Assembly (NCBI RefSeq): GCF_020054945.1
Contig: NZ_JAIHAU010000040.1
Span: 1 to 40,528, forward strand
Source: Mahella sp.
GTDB taxonomy: Bacteria > Bacillota > Clostridia > Mahellales > Mahellaceae
Direction of reading: 5' to 3'
Length of the DNA: 40,528 nt
Shown: in pieces, positions 8,324 through 19,175 of the stretch
How positions within the stretch are numbered: the stretch's first letter is position 1
Layout: each line of letters starts with the position of its first letter
Made by a program: the position numbers and the translations under genes
The notes under the pieces: model-generated
What the model saw: the letters and a program-made list of their open reading frames with translations, nothing else
Databases searched by the model: none
Told to the model about the DNA's origin: nothing

Positions 8324-9145
8324 ATGAAACGCAAGAAAAAGAAAATACTGATAGCAGTTGTTGTACTGATAGTTTTCTGGTTTTTTGAAAATTTTATAAT
8401 TGATATCACCACCACTCACATTAAAAGCACTAAAGTAAATAATACTATAACTATAGTACAAATTTCAGACCTCCATGGATACATGTTCGGTATCAACAAC
8501 TCCTATTTATTAAAAATGATTGACAGGCAGCATCCGGACGTCATAGCGGTAACAGGTGATATGTTCACCAAAGGCAATGAAGGTGCCAGAAAAAGGGCTT
8601 TAAAGCTATTGAAAGCACTGTCAAAAAAATATCCCGTGTATTACGTGCGCGGCGAACACGAAGGCAGTGTTTACACAAGCAGCTTAGATGACTTCGTAGA
8701 TGCCGGCATATTTGTTTTAGATTACAAAAAGGCAGATATAAAGGTAGGCGACACAGATATCAGCATATATGGCTATCCTACTTCCGGATACTACTCATCA
8801 GCCTCAGATACCCTCAAAAAGCTCGGCATGCTGGATAAATTTAGATATAATATATTGCTGAGCCATATTTTTTACAAAGAGGTTTTTGCGAATTGGGGTG
8901 CAGACCTTATACTTTCCGGAGATACACACGGCGGAATGGTGCGACTTCCGTTTATAGGACCGATAACATATCAAGGTGTTGTGTTCCCCAAGTTGAAATC
9001 TGACAAAGATATATATGATAAAGGTTTATTCAAACTAGGCAATACATATCTGTACGTAAATGCAGGTCTTGGCAATTATCCCATACCGCTTAGGCTATTT
9101 AACCGTCCGGAATTGACAGTGTTGCAGATAGATAAGGCCGATTAG
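8324..9145 (+). CDS. Membrane-anchored metallophosphoesterase (YkuE-like)
   Basis: A 273-residue calcineurin-like phosphoesterase. ATG 8324 is preferred over 8309 because AAAGGA sits at 8312-8317, 6 bases before it. A Lys-rich N-terminus and one transmembrane helix (about residues 7-26) place the catalytic domain outside the cytoplasm. Metal-binding motifs in order: 'DLHG' (D49, H51), 'GDM' (D79), 'GEHE' (E111, H112), 'LLSH' (H181) and 'GDTHGG' (D200, H202). The usual family pattern is GNHE and GHTHGG, so the Asn and one His are replaced by acidic residues. Relatives act on lipid A, UDP-sugar or phospholipid-type substrates; the substrate here is unknown. It appears to be a single-gene unit with its own promoter and hairpin. 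Confidence 0.85.
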   Translation: MKRKKKKILIAVVVLIVFWFFENFIIDITTTHIKSTKVNNTITIVQISDLHGYMFGINNSYLLKMIDRQHPDVIAVTGDMFTKGNEGARKRALKLLKALSKKYPVYYVRGEHEGSVYTSSLDDFVDAGIFVLDYKKADIKVGDTDISIYGYPTSGYYSSASDTLKKLGMLDKFRYNILLSHIFYKEVFANWGADLILSGDTHGGMVRLPFIGPITYQGVVFPKLKSDKDIYDKGLFKLGNTYLYVNAGLGNYPIPLRLFNRPELTVLQIDKAD

Positions 9146-9158
9146 CCTTATCTATCTG
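9125..9158 (+). terminator. Hairpin at the end of the metallophosphoesterase gene
   Basis: CAGATAGATAAGGC (9125-9138) and its exact complement (9145-9158) form a 14-base stem with a 6-base loop that contains the stop codon. There is no T tract, so it may block 3' exonucleases or act as a weak terminator in both directions. Confidence 0.5.
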
Positions 9159-9196
9159 CGCTGTAGCGGATTGTATAAGTTCAGCCTTCTATGACC

Positions 9197-11320
9197 TCAT
9201 TTCACTAAGACACCCCATGTTTTATTCGGACGCTCGCCCATATACAGCACCAACGTACTTCCGGCAACGATATCTTTATGTTCAAAACACGGCGTATTCA
9301 ACGGTTGGCCATTCAACTCGGCGGACTGAACGTACTTGTTCTTGTTAGACGCATTCATAGCCTTTATCGTAAAGATTTTATCCCCGTCCACACGTATCTT
9401 TATCTCCTCAAATATAGGACTTCCTATATCATAAACCGGTTTGCCCGGACACACCGGATAAAATCCTATAGCAGAAAATACATACCATGAGGACATGGCC
9501 CCACCGTCCTCATCGCCGCATATGCCCAACGGCCCATCACCGTACCATACATCCATTATCTGTCGGACAATACGCTGTGTCTTCCAGGGTTGGCCAGCAT
9601 AATTGTACAAGTAAGGTATATGGAAAGAAGGCTCATTGCCTTGAGGATATTGCCCTATCAACCCTGTGGAATCCGGGAATTGAGCTAAAAACCAGTACTT
9701 AGACCCATTGTATTGCTCATTGAACAACGAATCTAATCTCTCCGAAAATCTTTCTTTGCCTCCCATAAGGCCTATCAAACCTTCTACATCGTGTTGCACA
9801 TGAAAGGTATACACCCACGAATTGCACTCGGTCGTATAATCTCTGCCGCCAAGTCCTCCGCCGAATTTTGGATCGAAATCCTCTACCCATCGACCATCGG
9901 CATCCTTAGGCGCCATGAACCCAATCCGCTCATCGTACAAATTCCTGTAATTTCGACTGGATTTCGAGAAATATTCATAGTCTTGCTCTTTACCTAATAT
10001 TCTAGCCATCTGAGCTATGCACCAGTCATCATAAGAATGCTCCAAAGTAACGGATACTGCCTGACGTCTTTCAAACGGATGTACTTCTTTAACCGTTTCC
10101 TGCTCGCCTTTACGGAGTGCGGGGAAAAATCCCTTTTCCATATATATTTTATCCAGCTCGGTAAGCGGTCCTTTTCCCCAAGGCAGTTTTGTACATTCCA
10201 AAGCATTCTTTCTCATCGCCTCATAGGCCTTTTCTACGTCGAAATCATCGTAGCCTTTTATGTACGTATCGGTTATAAAAGCGGCCCCATGGTTACCGAT
10301 CATGGCGTGATGATCCTCGTCTAGATCAGGAAATGTCGGAAGATAGCCCGTATTATCGTATATGTGCAAATAAGATCGTATCATATCCATCTGCCTTTTC
10401 GAATCTATTATAAGCTGCAGTGGGTGCATACAGCGATACGTATCCCATAAACCATCATTCACATAAAAATCATGGCCTTCGCTATCGTGAACCTTTTTAT
10501 CATAATTGCTGCAATACCTGCCATATTCCGTTACATTTACCATACGCGTCATGGCTCTGTAAAGCGAGGTATAAAATATGGCGAGCTGCTTTTGAGTGCC
10601 ACCCTTTACCTCTATAGAGCTCAACGCTTTATTCCATACTTCTTTAGCGCTATTCTTTACATGCTCAAAATTCCAGTCCTGTATTTCATGCATCAGATTT
10701 TGATACGCCTGGTCAACATCTATATATGATAGACCTATTTTAACCTCGATACACTCTTTATCTTCTGTCTCATAATCGACAATAAGATCAGTCCCTTCTC
10801 CATCAGAATTCGGATGGGTTGATTTATTTGTAAATGTCCTTGAAAACTCCATATATACATAATGCTTTACGCCTTTAAGTTCTCCGTGTCCTCTGATTAT
10901 TTTGGAATTCGTGACTTCAAGGTCGCCAGACTTCAGTCCTTTTACGAGTATTCGAGAATTTGAAGAACGCGGGAAAGTAAAGCGATAATATATAGCGTGA
11001 GCGGTGACACTGTACTCGGTTATGATACCATAGTCCTCAAGCAGTACAGAATAATAATATGGCGTCGCAGTCTCAAAGTCATGATCAAACGATGAGGCGA
11101 CTTGCCCAGATTCCCTTCCTCCGGAAAAAGGCATGATAGTAACAGCTCCTGCAGGAAAACCGAATATTCTATCGGCCAGATATCTGTCAGTTACTCCTGG
11201 GGTAAAAACAGGAGATACCTGCGCCATGCTGTGAGGAAGCATAACCGTGGGAGCTGTAGCTGTAAGCAAATGCCCGATAGCACCTATATACGGATTTACG
11301 TAATCCACATAGTCCGTCAT
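9197..11320 (-). CDS. GH92 family alpha-mannosidase
   Basis: A 707-residue GH92 enzyme, which removes terminal alpha-mannose using calcium and an inverting mechanism. ATG 11320 is chosen over the longer frame because GGAGG lies 9 bases upstream. 'DYVNPYIGAIGHLLTATAPTVMLPH' region starts at residue 3, with 'DRYLADRIFGFPAGAV' near residue 43. The acid motif 'QGNEPSFHIPYLYNYAG' holds Glu563. The base loop, usually GNDDCG, here reads 'CGDEDGG' (residues 602-607) followed by 'MSSWYVFSAIGFYPV'. 'EHSYDDWCIAQMA' is also conserved. There is no signal peptide, unlike Bacteroides GH92 proteins, so the substrate is probably imported oligosaccharide. It lies 109 bases downstream of the GH116 gene on the same strand. 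Confidence 0.9.
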   Translation of the reverse strand: MTDYVDYVNPYIGAIGHLLTATAPTVMLPHSMAQVSPVFTPGVTDRYLADRIFGFPAGAVTIMPFSGGRESGQVASSFDHDFETATPYYYSVLLEDYGIITEYSVTAHAIYYRFTFPRSSNSRILVKGLKSGDLEVTNSKIIRGHGELKGVKHYVYMEFSRTFTNKSTHPNSDGEGTDLIVDYETEDKECIEVKIGLSYIDVDQAYQNLMHEIQDWNFEHVKNSAKEVWNKALSSIEVKGGTQKQLAIFYTSLYRAMTRMVNVTEYGRYCSNYDKKVHDSEGHDFYVNDGLWDTYRCMHPLQLIIDSKRQMDMIRSYLHIYDNTGYLPTFPDLDEDHHAMIGNHGAAFITDTYIKGYDDFDVEKAYEAMRKNALECTKLPWGKGPLTELDKIYMEKGFFPALRKGEQETVKEVHPFERRQAVSVTLEHSYDDWCIAQMARILGKEQDYEYFSKSSRNYRNLYDERIGFMAPKDADGRWVEDFDPKFGGGLGGRDYTTECNSWVYTFHVQHDVEGLIGLMGGKERFSERLDSLFNEQYNGSKYWFLAQFPDSTGLIGQYPQGNEPSFHIPYLYNYAGQPWKTQRIVRQIMDVWYGDGPLGICGDEDGGAMSSWYVFSAIGFYPVCPGKPVYDIGSPIFEEIKIRVDGDKIFTIKAMNASNKNKYVQSAELNGQPLNTPCFEHKDIVAGSTLVLYMGERPNKTWGVLVK

Positions 11321-11366
11321 AAAATTCATCCTCCATCTTACATAACTTTGTATTTCTATATCTAAC

Positions 11367-11380
11367 AACATGAACATGTT
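11367..11380. promoter_or_regulatory. Palindrome upstream of the GH92 gene
   Basis: AACATGAACATGTT is a perfect inverted repeat (AACATG and CATGTT around AA), 47 bases before the GH92 start. This size and place suit an operator for a sugar-responsive repressor, but no regulator is in the window. Confidence 0.3.
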
Positions 11381-11429
11381 ATCATAAATGAAGTCAGAAT
11401 TAAAGAATGATCTTTCGATAGGGGCTTCA

Positions 11430-14069
11430 CTATTGTAACTTTATAGCCAACGATGAACCTGCTTCAATTTTTACAGTACTGTCAAATACAATATCATCTT
11501 CATTCCTGTGATAATTTGCTTCCTTATTCACATCATAAGCAATCGAGTCGATATGCCGGTTTCTTATAAAAGGCAAACGCAATGTGGCTATATCCAAATA
11601 TCCATACAAAACTTTTAACTCAACCCCATCTTCCGTTCTTTCGAAAGTTCCCCATCCAGATTCCAAGGACCAGAACACCCGAAACGGCGTGTCGTCTATA
11701 ACCGGATTAAATCCTATAAGACGCTTGGTCATATCGAATACAAATCCCGGATAGCTCAGGAGTAATGCATAGCTTGCCATAGACCTGGCATAATTGCTTC
11801 CACATTCAAATTCATTCCATGGATTGCGCTTTTGGCCATCATATCTTTCGCGGATAGCCCTTACCACTTCTTCTCCTTCTTTTATAAATCCTTTCTGAAT
11901 GAGATGTTCCGCCGCTTGATATTCGAAACCGTTCATCGTTTCCTGAGCATATGGCACCGATATAGCTGGTTTTTTCCGCCCTGCAGGATATGAGCATATT
12001 ATCATGCCACTTTCATCGTTTAGTGAGAAAACTCTGCATGGATTGAAAACTTCCCTCATCTTTTTAAAGTTATTCTTATAGACAGCATATACAGCCTTTC
12101 TAGTGTTACCCGGATCAAATATTTCTCCCAACCCTATTAAATTGGCATGCCATTGTGCCAGTACTTGGTCGATAATGCAGCCTTCTCCTACCTGATATTT
12201 GATCTGTCCTCTTTCCTCATCCCAGTACGCTTTAATTGTTGAATCCCCTATTAGAGTACCGGTTTTATCAGTATCGAAGCGTTCCAGAATCGATTTATCC
12301 TGGAGATCAATCAGATGATAATAGTATTCTCCGTTAAACAAGTTGGAGTCTGCCCATGCTTTACCACGACGGAATATGTCTGTGTATCTCTGTGCGGCTT
12401 GTTCATCACCAACATAACTTGCCATCTCTGCTCCCGCTTTTAAGGCAGCAAGATAAAAACCTGTAAGCCATGAATTGGGCCCGAAGAGTTCCATATCCAA
12501 TGTATGATGCTGTCGTCCTGTCAATACCCCCATCTGTTCCGGATCCCAGCGATCTTCATTGGTATCAGCCCATGCATATTCGATAGATTTTTTTACTCGC
12601 GGCCACAGCGATTTCAACCATTCATCATCGCCTGAAATTTTCCATTCCCTGTATGTCTTTATCACTCCTCCGAACTGGCCATCGGCACATGGCCTGAAAG
12701 ATGAACGCGGGCTTCCAAGCGGAAGTTGAAGTCTGAAAGACATACCTCCATCTTCTCGCATATTATATTTATAATCCAGTTCACGCATCGAACGTTCCAG
12801 CTTGGGGAATAAAAACGGCAACGCATATGCATAGTTCCATACATGCGTACATGATCCTTCACAACAGCCGCTATCGCAATGACATCCTTCAAAGCCATAA
12901 AATGATCCGTCTTCCAGGCGCAAACACGTAGGGGTTTTAAATATCGATAGGTTTGCTGATACGGCATCTATAATGGCCGATGGAAGTGTTGATGAAAATA
13001 ATGCATTTTTAAAGTAAAGAGTTTGCTCATACAATCGGTCCCAATTTTCAAGGCAATATTGTGCACAAGCAAACGAGTCTTCAAACAAGCTCGCATAATA
13101 GTTCTTCCATTGCCCTTTTTGTGATGTTTGGCACCCGCAACAACTCTGTTCGCTGTTTTGAGACCAGTAGTTGGCACAGTTGGGATAATACCATGTCAAA
13201 ATAAACTTCACGTTTTTAGTTTGCCCCGCATCCAATGAAAAATGCCTCGCTAAAGTGCTCATATCCACCGCATTACCCGAGCCTGTTCCGTTGCTGTATC
13301 CTTTATCTTTATAGCTCCTATTGATAAATCTACCAGGCTTATTTAAATCGCTCCAGTATATTTCCAGATCATCGAACCAGCTTCCTCTATACCAATATTC
13401 CTGATAGCTTACATCATCCATATCAGTAGCAACAGTGAGATCTCCGTAGCGTACATCATCCGGAGTAAGACCTATACAAGTCATCTTGATCCCTTGGACC
13501 GGTCCTTTTTTGGCATACTCATTATATCCGCCATTCACATTCCCCATACAGGAAACAACAGTGTAATGCAGGGTTTCATTTGTAGTATTGGTTATAGATA
13601 TCTCAAAGAACGCTGCTGGTAAACTTGAATCTTTATCATTAAGCGGGATAAATGGGTTAAATGCCGTCATCTTCACATTGCCCGGAAATGTTTTGTCTAT
13701 AAAGGACAGCTCTGCAATCGGGAACTCCCCTTTAAATCCCACATCCTTAAAATGCGGCACACCCGACAAATATGCTCTTGGAGGCCCAAAACCGAAGCTG
13801 TTAAAATGAGGAGCGGCATAATTGCCTGAATAAGGCGGGTATAGATCACCATTCAATATTCGGGCATCTATCACTTCATCGTCTTTTTCCACTTTTACAG
13901 CAAAATGAGAATACCCGTTAAAGCTGCCTTTGTTTGGCCTGTTTTGAATCTCCCAATCTATCAGCCGACCGTTTCCAGCCAATCCTATACATCCTGTACC
14001 TATTCCTCCCAGCGGAAATGATATTTCTTTCAGCCTTTCTTTTTCATAAATAAAATACGAATTATCCAT
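11430..14069 (-). CDS. GH116 family beta-glycosidase (GBA2-like)
   Basis: An 879-residue GH116 enzyme. The N-terminal beta-sandwich domain begins '[20 protein letters not shown]' at residue 15 and '[13 protein letters not shown]' near 38. The C-terminal (alpha/alpha)6 domain has '[19 protein letters not shown]'-like sequence near residue 405 and '[13 protein letters not shown]' with Glu527 as the probable nucleophile. '[14 protein letters not shown]' holds Asp634 as the probable acid/base; the DQ...QW pattern is shared with human GBA2. Family members hydrolyse beta-glucosides, beta-xylosides or N-acetylglucosaminides. No signal peptide is seen. GAGGT just before the ATG supports the start. 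It may be cotranscribed with the GH92 gene, and together they suggest use of plant or fungal glycans. Confidence 0.88.
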   Translation of the reverse strand: MDNSYFIYEKERLKEISFPLGGIGTGCIGLAGNGRLIDWEIQNRPNKGSFNGYSHFAVKVEKDDEVIDARILNGDLYPPYSGNYAAPHFNSFGFGPPRAYLSGVPHFKDVGFKGEFPIAELSFIDKTFPGNVKMTAFNPFIPLNDKDSSLPAAFFEISITNTTNETLHYTVVSCMGNVNGGYNEYAKKGPVQGIKMTCIGLTPDDVRYGDLTVATDMDDVSYQEYWYRGSWFDDLEIYWSDLNKPGRFINRSYKDKGYSNGTGSGNAVDMSTLARHFSLDAGQTKNVKFILTWYYPNCANYWSQNSEQSCCGCQTSQKGQWKNYYASLFEDSFACAQYCLENWDRLYEQTLYFKNALFSSTLPSAIIDAVSANLSIFKTPTCLRLEDGSFYGFEGCHCDSGCCEGSCTHVWNYAYALPFLFPKLERSMRELDYKYNMREDGGMSFRLQLPLGSPRSSFRPCADGQFGGVIKTYREWKISGDDEWLKSLWPRVKKSIEYAWADTNEDRWDPEQMGVLTGRQHHTLDMELFGPNSWLTGFYLAALKAGAEMASYVGDEQAAQRYTDIFRRGKAWADSNLFNGEYYYHLIDLQDKSILERFDTDKTGTLIGDSTIKAYWDEERGQIKYQVGEGCIIDQVLAQWHANLIGLGEIFDPGNTRKAVYAVYKNNFKKMREVFNPCRVFSLNDESGMIICSYPAGRKKPAISVPYAQETMNGFEYQAAEHLIQKGFIKEGEEVVRAIRERYDGQKRNPWNEFECGSNYARSMASYALLLSYPGFVFDMTKRLIGFNPVIDDTPFRVFWSLESGWGTFERTEDGVELKVLYGYLDIATLRLPFIRNRHIDSIAYDVNKEANYHRNEDDIVFDSTVKIEAGSSLAIKLQ

Positions 14070-14143
14070 AAATTAGACCTCATTTCATTATTAAAGCATA
14101 TGCCGTGGGCTATATAGAGAATAATCTTAGGATATGTGCAAAC

Positions 14144-14178
14144 GCTGCAGGACAGGCTATAAATTCCTCTCCTGCAGC
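14144..14178 (-). terminator. Hairpin at the end of the V-ATPase operon
   Basis: GCTGCAGGA at 14144-14152 pairs with TCCTGCAGC at 14170-14178 around the ntpD stop codon. Only a short T run follows on the minus strand (GTTTGC), so termination is probably partial. Confidence 0.45.
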
Positions 14179-14798
14179 ATCTCTTTCACCTTCATGAGCC
14201 TGGTCAATGTGCTGCGCTCATTTTCATCTAGTTTCATGGTTATATATCGTATGGTTTCCTCCAGCTGTGGTATCATTATATATTCCAGCGCATTGACGCG
14301 CCGCCTGGTACGCTCTATCTCATCGGCCAGCCTCTGGCACGTCTTCTCCACCTGAGCCAGCTCCAGCATATCGGGCAATATTTCGTGCAGCCTGGCTATA
14401 GCGCTGTCCAATTCTCCGGACGTATTCGCGAATCCGTAGGGGTACATCGATACATCGGCAGAGTCATCTTCTTTATATTTTATAGAAGGTACTTCAACGC
14501 TCATAAGATTGACCATCTCAATATTTATATCCATGCGGCGCGTTGGGTACATCACGGCTTCCTCCAACATCTCCCTAGACATAACGGCGCGTGCCAGCAA
14601 AACGCTATGCAGCGCTTCGGTCAATTCCGCCTCGACCTTTTCGCGTAATTCTTTATTTTTCCTTATAAGATCCATGAACCGCCGCATAAGCTCATCGCGT
14701 TTGTCCTTCATGAGATCATGGCCGCGCACAGCGGTGGCAAGCTGGGATTTAAGACGCGTAAGCTCCATGCGCGTTGGATTGACGTTCATCTGCGGCAA
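14157..14798 (-). CDS. ntpD: V-type ATPase subunit D (central stalk)
   Basis: A 213-residue central-rotor subunit predicted to form a long antiparallel coiled coil. 'VNPTRMELTRLKSQLATAVRGHDLMKDKRDEL' near the N-terminus is the family signature, and the C-terminal helix 'RRVNALEYIMIPQLEETIRYI' contacts the A3B3 hexamer. The start lies 3 bases from the ntpB stop. It is the last gene of the operon, the usual place for ntpD. Length is normal and no damage is visible, in contrast with the neighbouring ntpA/B. Confidence 0.95.
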   Translation of the reverse strand: MPQMNVNPTRMELTRLKSQLATAVRGHDLMKDKRDELMRRFMDLIRKNKELREKVEAELTEALHSVLLARAVMSREMLEEAVMYPTRRMDINIEMVNLMSVEVPSIKYKEDDSADVSMYPYGFANTSGELDSAIARLHEILPDMLELAQVEKTCQRLADEIERTRRRVNALEYIMIPQLEETIRYITMKLDENERSTLTRLMKVKEMLQERNL

Positions 14799-14801
14799 CG
14801 G

Positions 14802-16196
14802 CTACACCCCCGAGTCTGCCTTCTGGGTGTCGCCCAGATATTTATCGAGGAATTCATCTCGTATACGTCTAAGCTCTGTACGTGGCAATATGGACAATAG
14901 TTTCCATCCAATATCCAGCGTTTGCTCTATCGAGCGGTTGGCATCCCAGCCCTGCGATACGTATTCCTCCTCGAATCTGTCCGCAAATTTAGCATATATC
15001 TTATCAGTAGCGGAAAGCGCCGCCTCACCCAGTATTACTGACAGCTCCTTGGCTTGCTTACCACGAGCATAAGCGGCAAAAAGCTGGTTCATGGTATCGG
15101 CATGGTCCTCGCGCGTCTTACCGCGACCTATGCCCTTATCCTTAAGGCGCGACAGCGACGGCAGTACATCTATAGGCGGTGTAAGGCCTTTCCTGTTCAA
15201 TTCACGGCTCAATATAATCTGTCCCTCGGTTATGTAGCCCGTTAAGTCTGGTATAGGGTGGGTTATATCGTCTTCCGGCATGGTTAGTATGGGTATCAAG
15301 GTTATAGAACCCTCTTTGCCCTTTATGCGCCCTGCGCGTTCATACATGCTGGCCAAATCGGTATACAGATAGCCGGGATACCCTCGTCTGCCCGGTACCT
15401 CTTTGCGCGCCGCCGACACCTCGCGCAGCGCTTCGGCATAGTTGGTCATATCGGTCATGATTACCAGCACATGCATGCCGAGATCAAATGCTAGATATTC
15501 AGCTGCCGTAAGGGCCGTCCTAGGCGTCGATATGCGCTCTATAGCCGGGTCATTGGCCAGGTTTATAAATACGCAGGCGCGCTCTATAGCACCTGTACGC
15601 TGAAAATCCGATATAAAGAAATTCGCCTCTTCAAAGGTGATGCCTATGGCCGCAAATACCACTGCAAACCGGCTCTCACCCTCCAGCACCTTGGCTTGCC
15701 TGGCTATCTGCGCGGCAAGCTGCGCATGCGGCAGCCCGGAGCCTGAGAATATAGGCAGCTTCTGACCGCGCACCAGCGTATTCAAACCGTCTATTGCCGA
15801 TATGCCTGTTTGTATGAATTCGGACGGGTAATCGCGCGCAGTTGGGTTCATCGGTTCTCCGTTTATATCCATCCTTTTATCCGGTATAATCTTAGGACCA
15901 TCGTCATTGGGACGTCCCAGTCCATCGAATACGCGGCCTAATATATCCGGAGATACCGCTAACTCTATGCCTTTGCCAAGAAATCTGGCCCGGCTACCGG
16001 CTATATTCAGGCCCTGAGAGCCTTCGAAGAGCTGCACCAAAGCCTTACCGCCGTCCACTTCCAGCACCCTCCCGCGACGTATATTGCCATCGGCCTCTTC
16101 TATCTCCACTAGCTCGTTGTATTTAGCACCTTCTACCTGTTCGACCAGCGCAAGAGGGCCGGCCGCCTCGCGTATGGTCCTGTATTCCTTTAGCAT
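14802..16196 (-). CDS. ntpB: V-type ATPase subunit B portion (possible internal start)
   Basis: The B subunit normally begins 'M(I/L)KEYRTI(K/R)E', and exactly this occurs at Met994 of the fused frame, so 16196 is very probably the ancestral ntpB start. All B landmarks are present: '[15 protein letters not shown]', '[21 protein letters not shown]' region, '[11 protein letters not shown]' and the C-terminal '[19 protein letters not shown]'. The 464-residue length is normal. Only a weak GGA precedes this ATG, so independent translation would be poor. This entry overlaps the fused frame and is given so the subunit boundary is recorded. Confidence 0.7.
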   Translation of the reverse strand: MLKEYRTIREAAGPLALVEQVEGAKYNELVEIEEADGNIRRGRVLEVDGGKALVQLFEGSQGLNIAGSRARFLGKGIELAVSPDILGRVFDGLGRPNDDGPKIIPDKRMDINGEPMNPTARDYPSEFIQTGISAIDGLNTLVRGQKLPIFSGSGLPHAQLAAQIARQAKVLEGESRFAVVFAAIGITFEEANFFISDFQRTGAIERACVFINLANDPAIERISTPRTALTAAEYLAFDLGMHVLVIMTDMTNYAEALREVSAARKEVPGRRGYPGYLYTDLASMYERAGRIKGKEGSITLIPILTMPEDDITHPIPDLTGYITEGQIILSRELNRKGLTPPIDVLPSLSRLKDKGIGRGKTREDHADTMNQLFAAYARGKQAKELSVILGEAALSATDKIYAKFADRFEEEYVSQGWDANRSIEQTLDIGWKLLSILPRTELRRIRDEFLDKYLGDTQKADSGV

Positions 16197-19175
16197 AGCA
16201 TCCAGTTCCACGCCCTCGTCCAATGCCTGCTGGCCGCGTTTATAGTAATCCATGATAATTTTGAGCATGCGGTACTGCTTATTCATCGAGGTATAAGTAT
16301 CGACCTCATCGAATGCCACCTGATGCAGGAAATCCTCGCGTATTGAGCGTGCCGCTTCCAGTACCCAGCGATCGCGTATCGATATGGCATCTATACCCAC
16401 CAAGCGCACTATCTCTTCCAGCGACGACTCCTCCTGCAACAGCCTCATGGCCTGCATTCTCAAATCCATCCAATCCGGAGCCACGTTCTCGTTCATCCAA
16501 TCCCGTATATTATCTATATAAAGCGAATAGCTTAGCAACCAATTTATAGCCGGGAAATGCCTGGCACGCGCAAGCTGGGCATCCAAGCTCCAGAATACCT
16601 TGACTATGCGCAACGTCGCCTGGGTCACCGGCTCGGATATGTCGCCGCCGGGCGGCGAAACGGCACCTACCGCCGTAAGCGTTCCCTCTCTCTCCTGGCT
16701 GCCCATGCATTTTACGTAACCGGTCCTCTCATAGAACTCGGCCAGACGGCTGGACAGGTAAGCAGGGTAGCCTTCTTCGCCCGGCATCTCCTCCAATCGG
16801 CCTGACATCTCGCGCAGAGCCTCAGCCCACCGCGATGTGGAATCGGCCATTAGCGCCACGCTGTACCCCATATCGCGGAAATACTCCGCTATGGTTATGC
16901 CGGTATATATGGAAGCCTCACGCGCGGCCACCGGCATATCGGACGTATTGGCTATGAGGACGGTGCGCTTCATAAGAGGCTGGCCGCTTCTCGGATCCTT
17001 TAGCTCAGGGAATTCCATCAAAACATCGGTCATCTCGTTGCCGCGCTCGCCGCAGCCGACATATACGATTATATCGGCATCAGCCCACTTAGCCAGCTGA
17101 TGCTGAACCACTGTATTATGCAGCACCAATGCACCCGTCCCCCCTATGAAATTATGGGTTTCAGGCACTGTGACATCATACACGTCGAACGGACCTTCCA
17201 TCTCATCTATCGCTACTATCTCATCGCAGAAGAAGTCATCGAGGTATAAACAAAGCTGGCTCAATTCTTCTGTAGGATCCCCGGTTATCTCAACAAATTT
17301 CTTAAATTTATCAGCACTCATCCTCTCACCGTTGCGCGTATAATTCGTTATCTCAATACCGGCTTTTTTTAACTTTATATAGGGACGGCCTGCCGCCTCA
17401 TATACCCTTTCTATCAATTCATGGCTTACCGGCACTATATCGTGGGCTGTATAAGTCGTCCTTTTGGAAACAACATATTCCATAATAGCGCTGAACTTTA
17501 AATGATCGGCAAACTCGCCGGCCGTGAACTCATAAAAAGCACGCAGATTATCGCGCCCGCGTACAAATATACGATGCCTGCGCCCACTGTTGGCCATTGT
17601 ATGGAATATACCCAGACGCGTCAGAGCATAAGAAACAGCTATCTGCAATCTTGGACTGGCTGTACTGAATTCTATCTCACCTTCCGAAAAGCTGCCATCG
17701 CCCAGATAATATCCGCGTAAAAATGCCGCTAATGCCTTGTCGCTCGAGCGCATTATAACAGGAGGCACTGATTTATGTTCCGAATTACCCGACATGCCCA
17801 TAGCTTCAAATATAGAAACCAAGGTCGTGCTGAACGCCGCTACCGATGGCGTTTTCCCTGATTGCAATACGTCCCTGCATGATATGCCAAACACCTTCAT
17901 AATCAGATCGTTAAATCTTTGGCGCAGCCTCGCTTCGGAATTGGTGAATATGACCGTTCCTTCATCGCGTATATGACCTTCGGCTATGAAAAGCCCCGCC
18001 AGTTCGGCCAATTCAGGCGTAACCCTTTGCGGCAGCCTTACTATATGGCCGGCACGAGCGCCGCGTAGATTATTAAAGCGCGGCGATTCCAACTTGGCAG
18101 CGGCGTATATATTGCCCACTGTTTCTACCGATGCCGTGAGCTTACCGTATATAATGCTCTCGGCCGATGCGCAGCTAAGCCCTACTACAGAATCCAAAGT
18201 ACCGTTAGCCCGCATATTGCGGAGTATAACCGATATATTGCGCCACACATCATCATCCATAACGCGTGCATTCGGCGATATCTCCAACTCAAACGCGGCA
18301 TCGTCGGCATCAGCTTTAAGCCGGCGCGGCGCCGCTATAAACTCGCCCGGTTTAAGATCGCGCGCTTGGGTTTCTACTATATGACCGCTATCGTCTATCC
18401 TGAAAAGCTTGTGAACGGGTGTGACCTTAACCGAACGGCCACTATGTGTGCGCACGCACAACAATGTATCGCTATTGCCCTTATACACAATCGGTGCCTG
18501 CGCCCCAATACCCACGCCATTATCCATAGTCAAAACGGATAGTGGCTGATCCAACTCTACCAATGTTTCACAGCCTTGCATTTGCACCTTTCCATGGCAC
18601 AAAGCGTCCTCAAAAAGCTCTCTCATGGTAGTCAATGTGCCATCGGCCAAAACAATCGGCGTATCACCTGATACGCATTTCCCGCTTCCGAAGGGGCCTG
18701 GTATGCAAGCTGTACCACCCTTTGCCACAGGAAACAAGGTATCTATGACGCGTTGGCCGGTAATAAGCGGTCTATCGGGCGGAAGTTTGCGCTTATAAGG
18801 CCGCCCTCGACGGACAGGCCAGCGCTGCATCATTGTAATCTCTTTTATACCGCCTTTTACGGCTACCCTTGCCACCGTATCCTCTACGGTAAAATCCCCT
18901 TCATATATCTCTTCTATAGTGCCCTCTACCCCATAAGGCACCATTATGCGATGCTCTACTATAGGCGTTTCCTGCACCACACCTATTATATCGCCGGCCA
19001 TTACGTGAGCCCCTTTTTCTATAGCTGGCGTAAAATGCCATTTTTTATCCCTGTCCAAAGAAGGAGCTCTTACGCCCCTCGCTATACGGTCGCCCGCCTG
19101 CTCGCGTATGGCGTTAAGCGGCCGCTGTATGCCATCGTATATAGCCTCTATGAGGCCCGGCCCCAATTCCGGCAT
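14802..19175 (-). CDS. ntpA-ntpB: V-type ATPase subunits A (intein-containing) and B in one fused frame
   Basis: One frame of 1457 residues. Residues 1-166 are subunit A from '[18 protein letters not shown]' to the P-loop 'GPFGSGK'. Residues 167-687 are an intein. Residues 688-993 complete A ('[10 protein letters not shown]', '[10 protein letters not shown]', '[12 protein letters not shown]', '[13 protein letters not shown]'). From Met994 (codon 16194-16196) a complete 464-residue subunit B follows, starting '[19 protein letters not shown]' and containing '[18 protein letters not shown]'. A catalyses ATP hydrolysis or synthesis; B is the non-catalytic partner. A lacks about 70 N-terminal residues (barrel domain; a remnant lies upstream in another frame) and about 40 C-terminal residues, plus the A-B gap and a clear ribosome binding site for B. 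Internal start at 16196 could still give separate B. Whether this makes a working enzyme is uncertain. Confidence 0.9.
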   Translation of the reverse strand: MPELGPGLIEAIYDGIQRPLNAIREQAGDRIARGVRAPSLDRDKKWHFTPAIEKGAHVMAGDIIGVVQETPIVEHRIMVPYGVEGTIEEIYEGDFTVEDTVARVAVKGGIKEITMMQRWPVRRGRPYKRKLPPDRPLITGQRVIDTLFPVAKGGTACIPGPFGSGKCVSGDTPIVLADGTLTTMRELFEDALCHGKVQMQGCETLVELDQPLSVLTMDNGVGIGAQAPIVYKGNSDTLLCVRTHSGRSVKVTPVHKLFRIDDSGHIVETQARDLKPGEFIAAPRRLKADADDAAFELEISPNARVMDDDVWRNISVILRNMRANGTLDSVVGLSCASAESIIYGKLTASVETVGNIYAAAKLESPRFNNLRGARAGHIVRLPQRVTPELAELAGLFIAEGHIRDEGTVIFTNSEARLRQRFNDLIMKVFGISCRDVLQSGKTPSVAAFSTTLVSIFEAMGMSGNSEHKSVPPVIMRSSDKALAAFLRGYYLGDGSFSEGEIEFSTASPRLQIAVSYALTRLGIFHTMANSGRRHRIFVRGRDNLRAFYEFTAGEFADHLKFSAIMEYVVSKRTTYTAHDIVPVSHELIERVYEAAGRPYIKLKKAGIEITNYTRNGERMSADKFKKFVEITGDPTEELSQLCLYLDDFFCDEIVAIDEMEGPFDVYDVTVPETHNFIGGTGALVLHNTVVQHQLAKWADADIIVYVGCGERGNEMTDVLMEFPELKDPRSGQPLMKRTVLIANTSDMPVAAREASIYTGITIAEYFRDMGYSVALMADSTSRWAEALREMSGRLEEMPGEEGYPAYLSSRLAEFYERTGYVKCMGSQEREGTLTAVGAVSPPGGDISEPVTQATLRIVKVFWSLDAQLARARHFPAINWLLSYSLYIDNIRDWMNENVAPDWMDLRMQAMRLLQEESSLEEIVRLVGIDAISIRDRWVLEAARSIREDFLHQVAFDEVDTYTSMNKQYRMLKIIMDYYKRGQQALDEGVELDAMLKEYRTIREAAGPLALVEQVEGAKYNELVEIEEADGNIRRGRVLEVDGGKALVQLFEGSQGLNIAGSRARFLGKGIELAVSPDILGRVFDGLGRPNDDGPKIIPDKRMDINGEPMNPTARDYPSEFIQTGISAIDGLNTLVRGQKLPIFSGSGLPHAQLAAQIARQAKVLEGESRFAVVFAAIGITFEEANFFISDFQRTGAIERACVFINLANDPAIERISTPRTALTAAEYLAFDLGMHVLVIMTDMTNYAEALREVSAARKEVPGRRGYPGYLYTDLASMYERAGRIKGKEGSITLIPILTMPEDDITHPIPDLTGYITEGQIILSRELNRKGLTPPIDVLPSLSRLKDKGIGRGKTREDHADTMNQLFAAYARGKQAKELSVILGEAALSATDKIYAKFADRFEEEYVSQGWDANRSIEQTLDIGWKLLSILPRTELRRIRDEFLDKYLGDTQKADSGV
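17115..18677 (-). other. Intein with LAGLIDADG endonuclease in the NtpA P-loop
   Basis: A 521-residue intein lies between the Lys and Thr of the Walker A loop; removal restores 'GPFGSGK'+'TVVQ'. Splicing blocks: Cys1 in '[13 protein letters not shown]', block B 'VTPVHKLF' (His89), block F '[17 protein letters not shown]' (497-513), and C-terminal 'VLHN' (Asn521) followed by Thr+1. The two endonuclease motifs are 'LAGLFIAEG' (226-234) and 'LRGYYLGDG' (320-328), both keeping the acidic residue, so homing activity may remain. The site is the one used in archaeal A-ATPases (VMA-b), distinct from the yeast VMA1 site. All splicing residues look intact. Confidence 0.92.
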
